The notes under the pieces are model-generated. The model did no database searches and had not been told where the DNA came from. It worked only from the letters and a program-made list of their open reading frames with translations. This document shows positions 51,910 to 59,630 of a DNA stretch of 64,000 bases, in pieces. The position numbers and the translations under genes were made by a program. Origin of the DNA: Bacteroidales bacterium (GTDB lineage: Bacteria > Bacteroidota > Bacteroidia > Bacteroidales > UBA932); assembly GCA_017415715.1 (NCBI GenBank), contig JAFQFD010000003.1:62001-126000 (forward strand). The letters run 5' to 3'. Position 1 is the first letter of the stretch; each line of letters opens with the position of its first letter.

Positions 51910-52860
51910 ATGAAAGTTCTCAAATATATTTCACTGGCGCTTTTCTCTGCTGTTCTGGCACTCGGATGTTCCGGATGCTCGGAGCAGCAGGGCGAGGAGC
52001 CTGATGTTCCGCAGCAGGTGACTCCGTCCAGGCCTGCGGACCTGATGACTCTTTTCTATGAGCTGATCGAGCAGCAGGCAGGTGTGAATCCGCGCGAAAA
52101 GGTGTACATCGTCGCTCACAGAGCAAACACCCGCGAGGGAATCAATAAGAGACTGCCGGAGAATTCGCTTGAAATCATCCAGGTTGCAATTGAGTCTGGC
52201 GTTGTCGATATGATTGAAGTCGATGTGCGTCCGACTAAGGACGGTGTGCTCGTACTTATGCATGATGCGTCTGTAGCACGTACAACCAATGGTACGAAGA
52301 ATGTCTCAGACATGACTTATGCCGAGATTCAGGAGCTTGACATGAACCGTGAGGATGATAAGGTGGTTACAGGTATAAAAGTACCAACCCTCAAGGAAGT
52401 GTTCGAACTGTGCAAGGGCAAGATGTTCATCAATCTTGACATTCACAGCAAGAACGTACCGGTAGGTCAGCTTGCAGCCCTTATTCAGGAGTGCGGCATG
52501 ACCGATCAGGTGATGATCTATTCCAAGAAGGAAGAGCTCGTAGAGTATCAGAGCATAGATCCGAACATAATCATCCATCCTTATGTAGGCACTGTTGCGG
52601 CTGCTCTTGAATACAAGCAGTATCCGGGTGCAATGCTCTTCCAGTATGGTCTCAAATATGATCAGGACTCAGACAACTTTGCACGCGACATGAGGGCTGC
52701 AGGATGCCTTACATATACCAACATCCTCAACTATGACAAGCAGATGCTCAACGGAAACTATTCTTATCTGCAGAAATTCGTCAATTCGGAGACTGACTTC
52801 ATCCAGACGGATTATGCTGAAATGGTTCACGAGTATCTTGACACTGAGGGACTCAGATAA
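51910..52860 (+). CDS. Glycerophosphodiester phosphodiesterase lipoprotein
   Basis: The 316-residue lipoprotein (LALGC lipobox) has the GDPD motifs: AHRANTREG with His70-Arg71, LPENS, the metal-binding E103-V-D105 in IEVDVRPTKDG and His118 in LMHDASVARTTNG. These enzymes hydrolyse glycerophosphodiesters to an alcohol and glycerol-3-phosphate, and some act on poly-glycerolphosphate. Being surface-anchored and inside a glycan operon, it could act on phosphodiester-containing glycans or on glycerophospholipid head groups; the substrate is unknown. Confidence 0.92.
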   Translation: MKVLKYISLALFSAVLALGCSGCSEQQGEEPDVPQQVTPSRPADLMTLFYELIEQQAGVNPREKVYIVAHRANTREGINKRLPENSLEIIQVAIESGVVDMIEVDVRPTKDGVLVLMHDASVARTTNGTKNVSDMTYAEIQELDMNREDDKVVTGIKVPTLKEVFELCKGKMFINLDIHSKNVPVGQLAALIQECGMTDQVMIYSKKEELVEYQSIDPNIIIHPYVGTVAAALEYKQYPGAMLFQYGLKYDQDSDNFARDMRAAGCLTYTNILNYDKQMLNGNYSYLQKFVNSETDFIQTDYAEMVHEYLDTEGLR

Positions 52861-52891
52861 TCCATTAATCACAACACTAAATAACACAAAA

Positions 52892-54658
52892 ATGAAGAAA
52901 GTACTTAGTATGGCTTTGGCAATGGCAATGGGATTTGCCCTTGTAAGCTGTAATGAACAGAAAGAGCCGGTAGAACCGGTTTATGAGTATTTCCAGGTCC
53001 TGACACCGGAATCAGAACTCTCTCTCCCTGCCGACGTGGAAGGTGAGGCGACTCTTGAAGTCAAGGTAAAGGCTGATTATCCTGAATTTGACGTGACCGT
53101 TGACGGTGAGTGGCTTACTTATGTGCCGGCAACAACAAAGGCAGAGGCTGATGCTGTAGAGTCTGTCCTTAAATTCACTTACGCGTCAAACGATGTTTAC
53201 GAAGTGCGTACAGCTACTGTTACAGTTACATCTAAGGAGACAGAACTCGCTCAGTTCGTTGTAAGCCAGGCGGCAAAGATGTCGGAAGAAATCAAGCCGG
53301 TATGGGTCTACAAGGTGGCAGAAGGCACTTCTGCAAAGATGGAGGGACTCCACCCGGCAGTAGATGCAGCAGGCAATGTATATGTGACAGAGTCCACTAC
53401 TACATCACTCTATAAGATCCTTCCTGACGGCACCCTTGGTTGGACTATCGCCATGGTACCTACAGCAGAGTCGGCTGATCCGTTCAGCGGTCAGTTTTCA
53501 GTTCCTTCAATCGAAGCTGACGGAAGTGTCGTTTACGCAGGTGGCGGATCATCTGGCAACGGATGCTACTTTGCAATCAACGCAGCAGACGGATCTATGA
53601 AGTGGGAGTTCTCTTCTGACAAGTTCTGGGCTGCAAATGGAGCTATCCCTAACCCGAAGATCAACAGAATCAATGCAGCTATCGGCGAGAAGTGCATCTA
53701 CATCGGTAACGGTGGTACTACAGGAACTGCATTGGCAATCAACAAGACAACCGGTGAAAGGGTTTCTTATGTTTCAAACAAGACCGATGGTACAGGTGGT
53801 CCTGCAGGCGGATGTAACTCAGGTATGTCAGTGACAAAGAACGGAATTGTAATGTTCCGTGCATCTTATGGAGCCTTCTCTGTAAACACAGCGTCTATGG
53901 ACAATGCAGGTGAGGCTGGCTACGTGCCGTTCGGTGCACAGTATCGTGACAAGAGCATGACTACTCACAATGCCAACATCGCTTGCTTCACAATGGACGG
54001 AAAGGATTATTATACATTCTTCGGAGCAACAGATGCAGGCATGAACGTGATCTGGGGACCGATCAACGCAACTGACGAGCTCGCTTCATATCAGTCTGAC
54101 GGCGCTCCTACATGGACAACTCATCAGATTGCAGGTACAAAGAAGCAGGATCAGGGTGGTGTTGTCATCGGCCCAAGAAATGAAATTATCGTATCTCTCA
54201 AGAACAATTCAACAGTTCCGGGAGGAGTATATGCAGTTGACCCTGCTACAAACAAGATGGCTTGGAGATATGAGATAAACGTTGATTGTGCTGGTACACC
54301 TGCAGTTGACAAGGCTGGCAACGTACATGTTATCGACGACGCCGGTACTTATTATATCCTGAAGCCGAACTATGAGACACAGAGTGCAGAGCTTCTCAAG
54401 TCTGCATCTCTTAAGGATATTTATGCTGAAGTGCATAACCATACATGGAATGAGGGAGATGTCTGCAAGGCATATGGTACGGTAATCATCGGCAATGATG
54501 GTAAGATGTACTGCTCTGTATTCTTCAGAGATAGCTCGAAGACTGCTCTTCTTTCTGCAGTATATTGCCTTGAGTCAGGCCTTTGCAAGGGCGTGGGTGA
54601 CACTCCATGGCCTCTTAAGAATGCAGATTGCCGCAACTCGGGAAATCAGGTCAAATAG
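52892..54658 (+). CDS. BACON-domain and PQQ-like propeller lipoprotein
   Basis: The 588-residue lipoprotein (LVSC lipobox) has a BACON-like domain (about residues 40-130) and a PQQ-type propeller (about 140-588). The blades resemble those of the PKD protein two genes upstream (for example TGGPAGGCNSGMSVTKNG here and GGPAGGVRSGVIITKGG there). An in-frame extension back to 52733 overlaps the GDPD gene and lacks a signal sequence, so it is rejected. It likely acts as a surface binding protein of the PUL. A weak hairpin follows before the last gene. Confidence 0.78.
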   Translation: MKKVLSMALAMAMGFALVSCNEQKEPVEPVYEYFQVLTPESELSLPADVEGEATLEVKVKADYPEFDVTVDGEWLTYVPATTKAEADAVESVLKFTYASNDVYEVRTATVTVTSKETELAQFVVSQAAKMSEEIKPVWVYKVAEGTSAKMEGLHPAVDAAGNVYVTESTTTSLYKILPDGTLGWTIAMVPTAESADPFSGQFSVPSIEADGSVVYAGGGSSGNGCYFAINAADGSMKWEFSSDKFWAANGAIPNPKINRINAAIGEKCIYIGNGGTTGTALAINKTTGERVSYVSNKTDGTGGPAGGCNSGMSVTKNGIVMFRASYGAFSVNTASMDNAGEAGYVPFGAQYRDKSMTTHNANIACFTMDGKDYYTFFGATDAGMNVIWGPINATDELASYQSDGAPTWTTHQIAGTKKQDQGGVVIGPRNEIIVSLKNNSTVPGGVYAVDPATNKMAWRYEINVDCAGTPAVDKAGNVHVIDDAGTYYILKPNYETQSAELLKSASLKDIYAEVHNHTWNEGDVCKAYGTVIIGNDGKMYCSVFFRDSSKTALLSAVYCLESGLCKGVGDTPWPLKNADCRNSGNQVK

Positions 54659-54682
54659 CAGACTTTTATAAAGAATCTTTTT

Positions 54683-54714
54683 GGGAGTGGCTTTGACAGT
54701 CACTCCCTTTAATT
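54683..54714 (+). terminator. Weak hairpin before the last gene of the operon
   Basis: GGGAGTG and CACTCCC form a 7-bp stem around an 11-base loop, then TTTAATT. The T-run is broken, so it may only reduce read-through into the GHL10-type gene. Confidence 0.55.
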
Positions 54715-54722
54715 AGTAAAAT

Positions 54723-56081
54723 ATGCAAAGAATATTTAGCCTTGTCCTGCTTGCTTTGGTACTGGCAGGATGCGATAAGGAGAAAGGCCCCTCTGCAAAG
54801 GATTACAGCGGTCTGATGATTACGGAAATTGCTGCCAATGCGGATAAGCCGGCGACGGATTCGTGGGTTGAAATATATAATTCGGCGTCGCGCGACGTCA
54901 GTCTGTCCGGTCTCGGATTGTATGTCTTTGATGAAGATTCAGATGGAGAGGAACTGACCATAATGGATGAGATGGTCATCAGGGCTGGTGAGAGACTCGT
55001 GTTTTCAACAGCTGATATGACTCTTGTCCGAGGTATTTCATCTGCTTCGGATTTCCAGCTCGTATTGGGACTTTCTGCAAATAAAGATATTGTTGACAGA
55101 TTCTCGCGTGATAAACTTGAGAATGCTGGTCCGACTGAGAGATTCGGATCTTACCAGAGGATTCCTGAGAAGGACGGCGATTGGGTGATAACAGCCCAGG
55201 CAACAAGGCGTATGGAGAATTTTGACGCAAAGCCGAATGGAATCTGGGTGTGGAGTACGCATATGGATGCGTGGATTGCAGATGACTTCAAGGTGCTGAA
55301 AGACATGAAGAAGCTGGGGTATGACCATATCCTGTTGAACTATTATTCTTTCGATGCTCCGGAAAATATGGACAAGGCCCGCCAGATAGTGACAGCCGCT
55401 AAGGAGCAGGGGCTTAAGGTGCACGCTTGGATGCAGGTCTTCAAGGAGGATGGTACATGGCTGAACCCGATTGAGAATCTCACAAACCGTCAGGGCCGTT
55501 ACAAGCAGGAAGAGTTTGACAGACTCATCGGAAAGGCGAACAGATATATAGATGAGTTCGATGTAGATGGAATACATCTTGATTATATCCGTTTTTCAGG
55601 CTCGGGGACAGGTATAGCAAACTTTAACAATTACGATAACGGTGTGACTGCCAGTGGTGCCATAAACGAATTCTGCAGGCAGCTGAGAAAGTCGATTGAC
55701 TCTCGTCTTGAAGGCGTCATTCTTTCTGCAGCTATGGTTACATCAAATGACGTGATGTATTATTTCGGCCAGGATCCGACTGCCATGGGCGAGTATATCG
55801 ACATACTTATTCCGATGGCATATAAATCCACTCCGAACAGAACATATGACAGTAGTTGGATAGTCAATAAGTGTCATGAGTTCACTTCCGTTACTGATGC
55901 GCAGGTCTGGGCCGGAATACAGACATATACTCATTATTCCGGAAGTCAGAACGTCAAGGGTATGACAGCAGCAGAAGTCCTTGCAGATGCAGAAGCTGTC
56001 GGTGCTTCAAATTGCAGCGGCCTTGTGCTGTTCAGATATGCCTTGGGAGAGTTTCCTGATGTGAATGATCTGTGGAAATAA
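54723..56081 (+). CDS. Lamin-tail-like plus GHL10-type hydrolase lipoprotein
   Basis: The 452-residue lipoprotein (LAGC lipobox) has an N-terminal lamin-tail-like beta domain (about residues 30-150, LMITEIAANADKPATDSWVEIYN) and a C-terminal GHL10-type TIM-barrel (about 165-445) with DGIHLDYIRF (Asp287) and a WAGIQTY segment, which are characteristic of this family of putative glycoside hydrolases (FenI/DUF187 type). The substrate is unknown; some related proteins act near peptidoglycan. It is the last gene of the operon, with a strong terminator overlapping the convergent ppa. Confidence 0.78.
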   Translation: MQRIFSLVLLALVLAGCDKEKGPSAKDYSGLMITEIAANADKPATDSWVEIYNSASRDVSLSGLGLYVFDEDSDGEELTIMDEMVIRAGERLVFSTADMTLVRGISSASDFQLVLGLSANKDIVDRFSRDKLENAGPTERFGSYQRIPEKDGDWVITAQATRRMENFDAKPNGIWVWSTHMDAWIADDFKVLKDMKKLGYDHILLNYYSFDAPENMDKARQIVTAAKEQGLKVHAWMQVFKEDGTWLNPIENLTNRQGRYKQEEFDRLIGKANRYIDEFDVDGIHLDYIRFSGSGTGIANFNNYDNGVTASGAINEFCRQLRKSIDSRLEGVILSAAMVTSNDVMYYFGQDPTAMGEYIDILIPMAYKSTPNRTYDSSWIVNKCHEFTSVTDAQVWAGIQTYTHYSGSQNVKGMTAAEVLADAEAVGASNCSGLVLFRYALGEFPDVNDLWK

Positions 56082-56083
56082 AG

Positions 56084-56115
56084 AAAAATGATGACCCAGG
56101 GTCATCATTTTTTTG
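56084..56115. terminator. Bidirectional terminator between the PUL and ppa
   Basis: AAAAATGATGACCC and GGGTCATCATTTTT make a near-perfect stem with T-runs on both sides. It overlaps the ppa stop codon at 56105-56107, so ppa transcripts end inside it. Confidence 0.9.
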
Positions 56116-56731
56116 CTGCTATATAATCTTTGTAGTCTTCCATCGAGCGGAGGACGACGTCCTTCGCTACGTCCGGACCGTAGATGCTGATGAACTTCAT
56201 TCGTTCTGTGTGCTCTCCGGGGATGTCCTTGTATGTGCTGAAGTAGTGGATCAGGCGGCGGATGATTGCCGGCGGCACCTGCTCGATGTCCGTCATCGCT
56301 CCGTATACCGCGTCGCTCATGAGCACTGCAATGATCTTGTCGTCAGCCTGGTTGTGGTCCAGAAGCCTGAGACCTCCGATGGGGCGAGCCTTGGCGATGA
56401 TGTCTCCATGGGTCACATCCTTCTCCGTCAGGATGCAGATGTCCAGAGGGTCGCCGTCACCTTCCACGTCGCTTCTGACGAGCGCCTTGTTGGTGAGCTC
56501 CGCCATCTTAGGTCCGCAATATGTCCTTGGAAGGAAGCCGTAAAGCGATGGGACTATGTTGGAGAACTTCTGTGGCCTGTCAAGGGTCAGGTAACCGGAC
56601 TCCTTGTCCACTTCGTATTTCACTGTGTCTGTCGGCACGATCTCGATGAATGCCCTTACCTCTTCAGGTACCTTGTCTCCGAGGCTGATTCCATGCCAAG
56701 GATGGGCCTTGTGCGCTTTCTGATAATTCAT
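56105..56731 (-). CDS. ppa: Inorganic pyrophosphatase
   Basis: The 208-residue soluble class I enzyme carries the conserved active-site run DVEGDGDPLDICILTE and KYEVDKESGYLTLDR with lysine, arginine, tyrosine and aspartate ligands, and HYFSTYKDIP near the C-terminus. It hydrolyses pyrophosphate from biosynthesis and drives those reactions forward. An ATG 7 codons upstream coincides with the -7 box, so 56731 is chosen. It is monocistronic. Confidence 0.93.
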   Translation of the reverse strand: MNYQKAHKAHPWHGISLGDKVPEEVRAFIEIVPTDTVKYEVDKESGYLTLDRPQKFSNIVPSLYGFLPRTYCGPKMAELTNKALVRSDVEGDGDPLDICILTEKDVTHGDIIAKARPIGGLRLLDHNQADDKIIAVLMSDAVYGAMTDIEQVPPAIIRRLIHYFSTYKDIPGEHTERMKFISIYGPDVAKDVVLRSMEDYKDYIAAKK

Positions 56732-56751
56732 GGCTGATGTTTTAGAACACA

Positions 56752-56759
56752 CAAAGTTA
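56752..56759 (-). promoter_or_regulatory. -7 promoter box of ppa
   Basis: The minus strand reads TAACTTTG, with the ppa ATG 20 bases further. The -33 region falls in the coding 3' end of the upstream gene and its repeat; no TTTG is seen there. Confidence 0.6.
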
Positions 56760-56763
56760 TAAA

Positions 56764-57261
56764 TTATTTGTCATTCTGCGCATCGCGAAGAATCTTTTCT
56801 CCGACAATTCGTGCTGCTATGCCTACAAGTTCCTCGCATGGGCGTTTCTTGTAATATTCAGGAGTGCGGTCCGACGGCACCGGAGATTCTGCCGGTGCCG
56901 GAGAGCTGCTTCCCATAGGCACGAGCCCCAGGAGTTCCTTGCATACTATCGAGCCGTTGATGGCCTTGAAGTCTCCGGCCATTTCCTGCACTAACGCATA
57001 ATTTGCTGTGCGCCATTCCTTTACGGACGGGTCTGATGCCGGCCTCATAAGTCCGGCCAGCATTACCATGCCGCTGACGCTTCCGCATACCTCGCGCATC
57101 CTGCCCATGCCTCCGCCGAAGCCGGAGGACAGCGCGGCTGCGGTCTGGTCATCAAGACCAAAGACATCATTATATGCCAGCACGACGGCCTGGCAGCAGT
57201 TGTAGCCGTCTTCCTTGAAAAGCCGCCTGGCTTTCGCTACTCTTTCTTCGATGTTTATCAT
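56764..57261 (-). CDS. C_GCAxxG_C_C family protein
   Basis: The 165-residue protein carries YNCCQAVVLAYND and GFGGGMGRMREVCGSVSGMVML, the Cys-x-Gly motifs of the C_GCAxxG_C_C (redox-active Cys-rich, DUF1440-like) family; the conserved cysteines may bind a metal or take part in redox reactions. Function is unknown; homologues often stand beside redox genes. Its last residues (KILRDAQNDK) are encoded by a dispersed repeat (56770-56794), so the natural C-terminus was likely shorter. The gene starts 7 bases past a 108-bp element. Confidence 0.75.
   Translation of the reverse strand: MINIEERVAKARRLFKEDGYNCCQAVVLAYNDVFGLDDQTAAALSSGFGGGMGRMREVCGSVSGMVMLAGLMRPASDPSVKEWRTANYALVQEMAGDFKAINGSIVCKELLGLVPMGSSSPAPAESPVPSDRTPEYYKKRPCEELVGIAARIVGEKILRDAQNDK
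56770..56794 (-). repeat. Dispersed repeat forming the 3' end of the C_GCAxxG_C_C gene
   Basis: On the plus strand GTCATTCTGCG...CGAAGAATC fits the GTCATTyCGA...GAATC family seen at 2992, 4211 and 12965. It is read on the minus strand as the residues RDAQNDK at the end of the protein. Its arms can pair (GATTCTTCG and CGCAGAATGAC in part). Confidence 0.6.
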
Positions 57262-57268
57262 ATGTTTA

Positions 57269-57376
57269 GTGACACTTATTGTGTTGATATATAAGTCGTT
57301 ACAAGTATGCGCGTGCCGCCAAAGGGGAGCATGTGGGTGTTGGGAATGTGTTGGCTGTCAGTGGTTTATGTGTCAC
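57269..57376. repeat. 108-bp element with inverted ends, copy 2
   Basis: The ends GTGACACTTAT and GTCAGTGGTTTATGTGTCAC match copy 1 (19156-19263) at 11/11 and 19/20 positions, and the length is the same. The centre is unrelated apart from GCGTGC in the same position, and has no terminator stem. Read on the minus strand it begins 1 base after the RelA/SpoT stop codon and ends 7 bases before the start of the C_GCAxxG_C_C gene. Confidence 0.6.
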
Positions 57377-57377
57377 C

Positions 57378-59519
57378 TTACATTCTGCTGATTTTCACGA
57401 CATTCTTCAGGTTCCTGATCTGGGATGTCACCTTGTCGAGCTCCAGGCTGCTTGGCACAGCGATCTTCATGGTGATTTCGTATGTGCCCTGTCTGTCGTT
57501 CTCGACTACGTTGAACATCCTTATCGATGCCCTGAACGAGTTGACTATGTCCATGATCTCGTTGATCACCGAAGGCTCCAGCGCAGCGCTGATCCTCAGG
57601 CCTGTCTGGAAGTTGCCGGTGCTCGGAGTTTCGCTCCACTTGACCTTCTGGATCCTGTATGGATACATCTCTATGAGCCTTGCGGCGTTAGGACATGACA
57701 TCCTGTGGATCTTGATGCCTTCGGTCCTGGTCACGAAGCCGAACACGTCATCTCCGAACACAGGGTTGCAGCATCTGGCCATCCTGTAGTCTATGCCCTT
57801 GACGTTCTTGGCGTCAATCACAAGGATGTCGTCGCTGCCTTTCTCCTCGATAACGCCCTTCGGCCTCTTTTCCGGCTCGGCTGCCGTCGGAGTGCGTCCC
57901 TGTGTAATCTCCAGGATGAGATTCTTGATGTCGGCTACGTCCAGCACTTCCTCGCCGATTGCAGCATAGAAGGCGTTTATGGTCTTGTACTGCAGTTTCT
58001 TGAGTATGGCTGCCAGCACTTCGTCATCCAGCTCCATCTTCCAGTTCTTCAGGCGGCGGCTCAGGAGTTCCTTGCCGTCTGCCGCCTTCTGGAACTCCGC
58101 CTCGCTGAGCTTCTGGCGGATCTTGTTCCTGGCTTTGTTGGTCACTACGAAGTTCAGCCAGTCAGGCGAAGGCTTCTGGTTCTTGCCGGACATTATGTCC
58201 ACGACGTCTCCGGTCTTCAGAGGCTCGTTGATCCTGACTGCCTTTCCGTTTACTCTTCCGCCCGTGCACTTGATGCCGAGATTGGTGTGTATGTCGAATG
58301 CGAAATCAAGCACCGTGGCTCCTGCAGGCAGCTTCCTGAGCTCTCCCGATGGAGTGAATACGAAGATTTCCTTGTCCTGAAGGTTTATGATCTCGTCCTC
58401 ATAGTATGATGCCATAGGGTCACCTTCCGAGCCCAGAGGGCTCTCCAGGGCCTTCCTGACTGCCGTCAGCCACTTGTCGAGCGTCTCCTCGTGCCTTATG
58501 CCCTTATATGACCAGTGAGAAGCGAGGCCGCTCTCTGCCATGTCGTCCATCCTCTTGGTTCTGATCTGGACTTCCAGTGAGCTTCCTTCCTTGTTCTTGA
58601 CCGTTATGTGAAGCGATTCGTATCCGTTCGGTTTCGGGTTTGATATCCAGTCGCGAAGTCGCTTGGTGTCGGACTCATACTCCTCGGTCACGTATGAGAA
58701 GACCTTCCAGCACAGAGCGTGCTCGGTAGCCCTGTCGGCCTCGCAGTCGATGATGAACCTGATGGCGAACACGTCGAACACGCCTTCGAACGGCACCTTC
58801 TGCTTCTTCATCTTCTTGTAGATGGAGAGAGCTGTCTTGGTGCGGACCTTAAGCTTGTAGATGATGCCCTCGTCGTTGAGTTTCTGCTTCAGGGGCTCTA
58901 TGAACTGCTCCATGAGCTTTTCTCTGTCAGCCTCTGTGCTCTTGAGCTTGTTGGTTATCGCCCTGTACTGCTCCGGCTCGGCATATCTGAAGTAGATGTC
59001 CTCCATCTCGCTCTTGATGTTGTAGAGCCCGAGCTGGTGGGCGAGGGGAATGTAGAGCATCTGCGTCTCCAGGATCTTCCTTTCCCTTGAAAGCTTGGGG
59101 AACATGTCGAGCGAACGCATGACCTCGAGCCTGTCCGCAATCTTGAGGACAGTCACGCGAGGGTCGCGGGAGTATGAGACTATGAGCTTCTTATATAGCT
59201 CCGCCTCAAGTCTCGTGTCTTTCGGCTTGATGGTGGAGATCTTGTTCAGACCGTCCACGATGGTGTATACGTCCTTTCCGAAACCGGCGCTTCTGATGTC
59301 GGTTTCAGGGAAGAATCTCGTGGCCTCGTGAAGGAACACCGCTGCGATGCACTCGGCCGAGAGGCCGATCTCGTCGCAGGCGATCTTTGCCACGGCGATC
59401 GGATGCTCGATGAACGGCTGGCCGTTGCCGCGGGTCTGGCCCTTCAGGGCCTCTGATGCTATGTTGTAGGCCTTGAGGATGAGGTCCTGTCCGGCCTGGT
59501 CATATCTTTCTAGTACCAT
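57378..59519 (-). CDS. RelA/SpoT homologue with altered hydrolase site
   Basis: The 713-residue protein has the long-RSH layout: HD hydrolase domain (about residues 20-150), synthetase (about 210-330, with FAIRFIIDC, GYESLH and LEVQIRTK), TGS (about 365-430) and C-terminal ACT (about 635-713). In active hydrolases the metal/catalytic run is HD-x-x-ED; here it reads HEATRFF (His64, Glu65, then Arg68 and Phe69 replacing the acidic pair), and the IADRLHNM motif reads IADRLEVM. The synthetase motifs are intact. It is therefore probably a (p)ppGpp synthetase with weak or no hydrolase activity, RelA-like. Confidence 0.9.
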   Translation of the reverse strand: MVLERYDQAGQDLILKAYNIASEALKGQTRGNGQPFIEHPIAVAKIACDEIGLSAECIAAVFLHEATRFFPETDIRSAGFGKDVYTIVDGLNKISTIKPKDTRLEAELYKKLIVSYSRDPRVTVLKIADRLEVMRSLDMFPKLSRERKILETQMLYIPLAHQLGLYNIKSEMEDIYFRYAEPEQYRAITNKLKSTEADREKLMEQFIEPLKQKLNDEGIIYKLKVRTKTALSIYKKMKKQKVPFEGVFDVFAIRFIIDCEADRATEHALCWKVFSYVTEEYESDTKRLRDWISNPKPNGYESLHITVKNKEGSSLEVQIRTKRMDDMAESGLASHWSYKGIRHEETLDKWLTAVRKALESPLGSEGDPMASYYEDEIINLQDKEIFVFTPSGELRKLPAGATVLDFAFDIHTNLGIKCTGGRVNGKAVRINEPLKTGDVVDIMSGKNQKPSPDWLNFVVTNKARNKIRQKLSEAEFQKAADGKELLSRRLKNWKMELDDEVLAAILKKLQYKTINAFYAAIGEEVLDVADIKNLILEITQGRTPTAAEPEKRPKGVIEEKGSDDILVIDAKNVKGIDYRMARCCNPVFGDDVFGFVTRTEGIKIHRMSCPNAARLIEMYPYRIQKVKWSETPSTGNFQTGLRISAALEPSVINEIMDIVNSFRASIRMFNVVENDRQGTYEITMKIAVPSSLELDKVTSQIRNLKNVVKISRM

Positions 59520-59543
59520 AATATAATTATCTTAACCCCCACA

Positions 59544-59629
59544 GCCCCCTGTCAGGGGGCACTTCGGCCCTGCCCGGGCCGGTCTTCGAAAACTTGCAGT
59601 TTTCTTGACTTGGGCAAGTTAAACTTGCC
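59544..59629. repeat. Cluster of four small hairpins between uvrB and relA/spoT
   Basis: Four palindromes follow one another: GCCCCCTGTCAGGGGGC (59544-59560), CGGCCC...GGGCCG (59565-59581), GAAAACT...AGTTTTC (59588-59604) and GGCAAGT...ACTTGCC (59613-59629). The last lies one base after the uvrB stop and can be its terminator read on the minus strand. The GC-rich first two resemble dispersed Bacteroidota intergenic repeats. Confidence 0.6.
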
Positions 59630-59630
59630 T

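Noticed and set aside
52733..52891. N-terminal extension of the BACON/PQQ lipoprotein
   Set aside because: It overlaps the GDPD gene and would bury the signal peptide, so the ATG at 52892 is the start.
56072..56737. A plus-strand frame of 221 codons across ppa
   Set aside because: The pyrophosphatase motifs are on the minus strand; the plus frame lacks motifs and begins inside the terminator.
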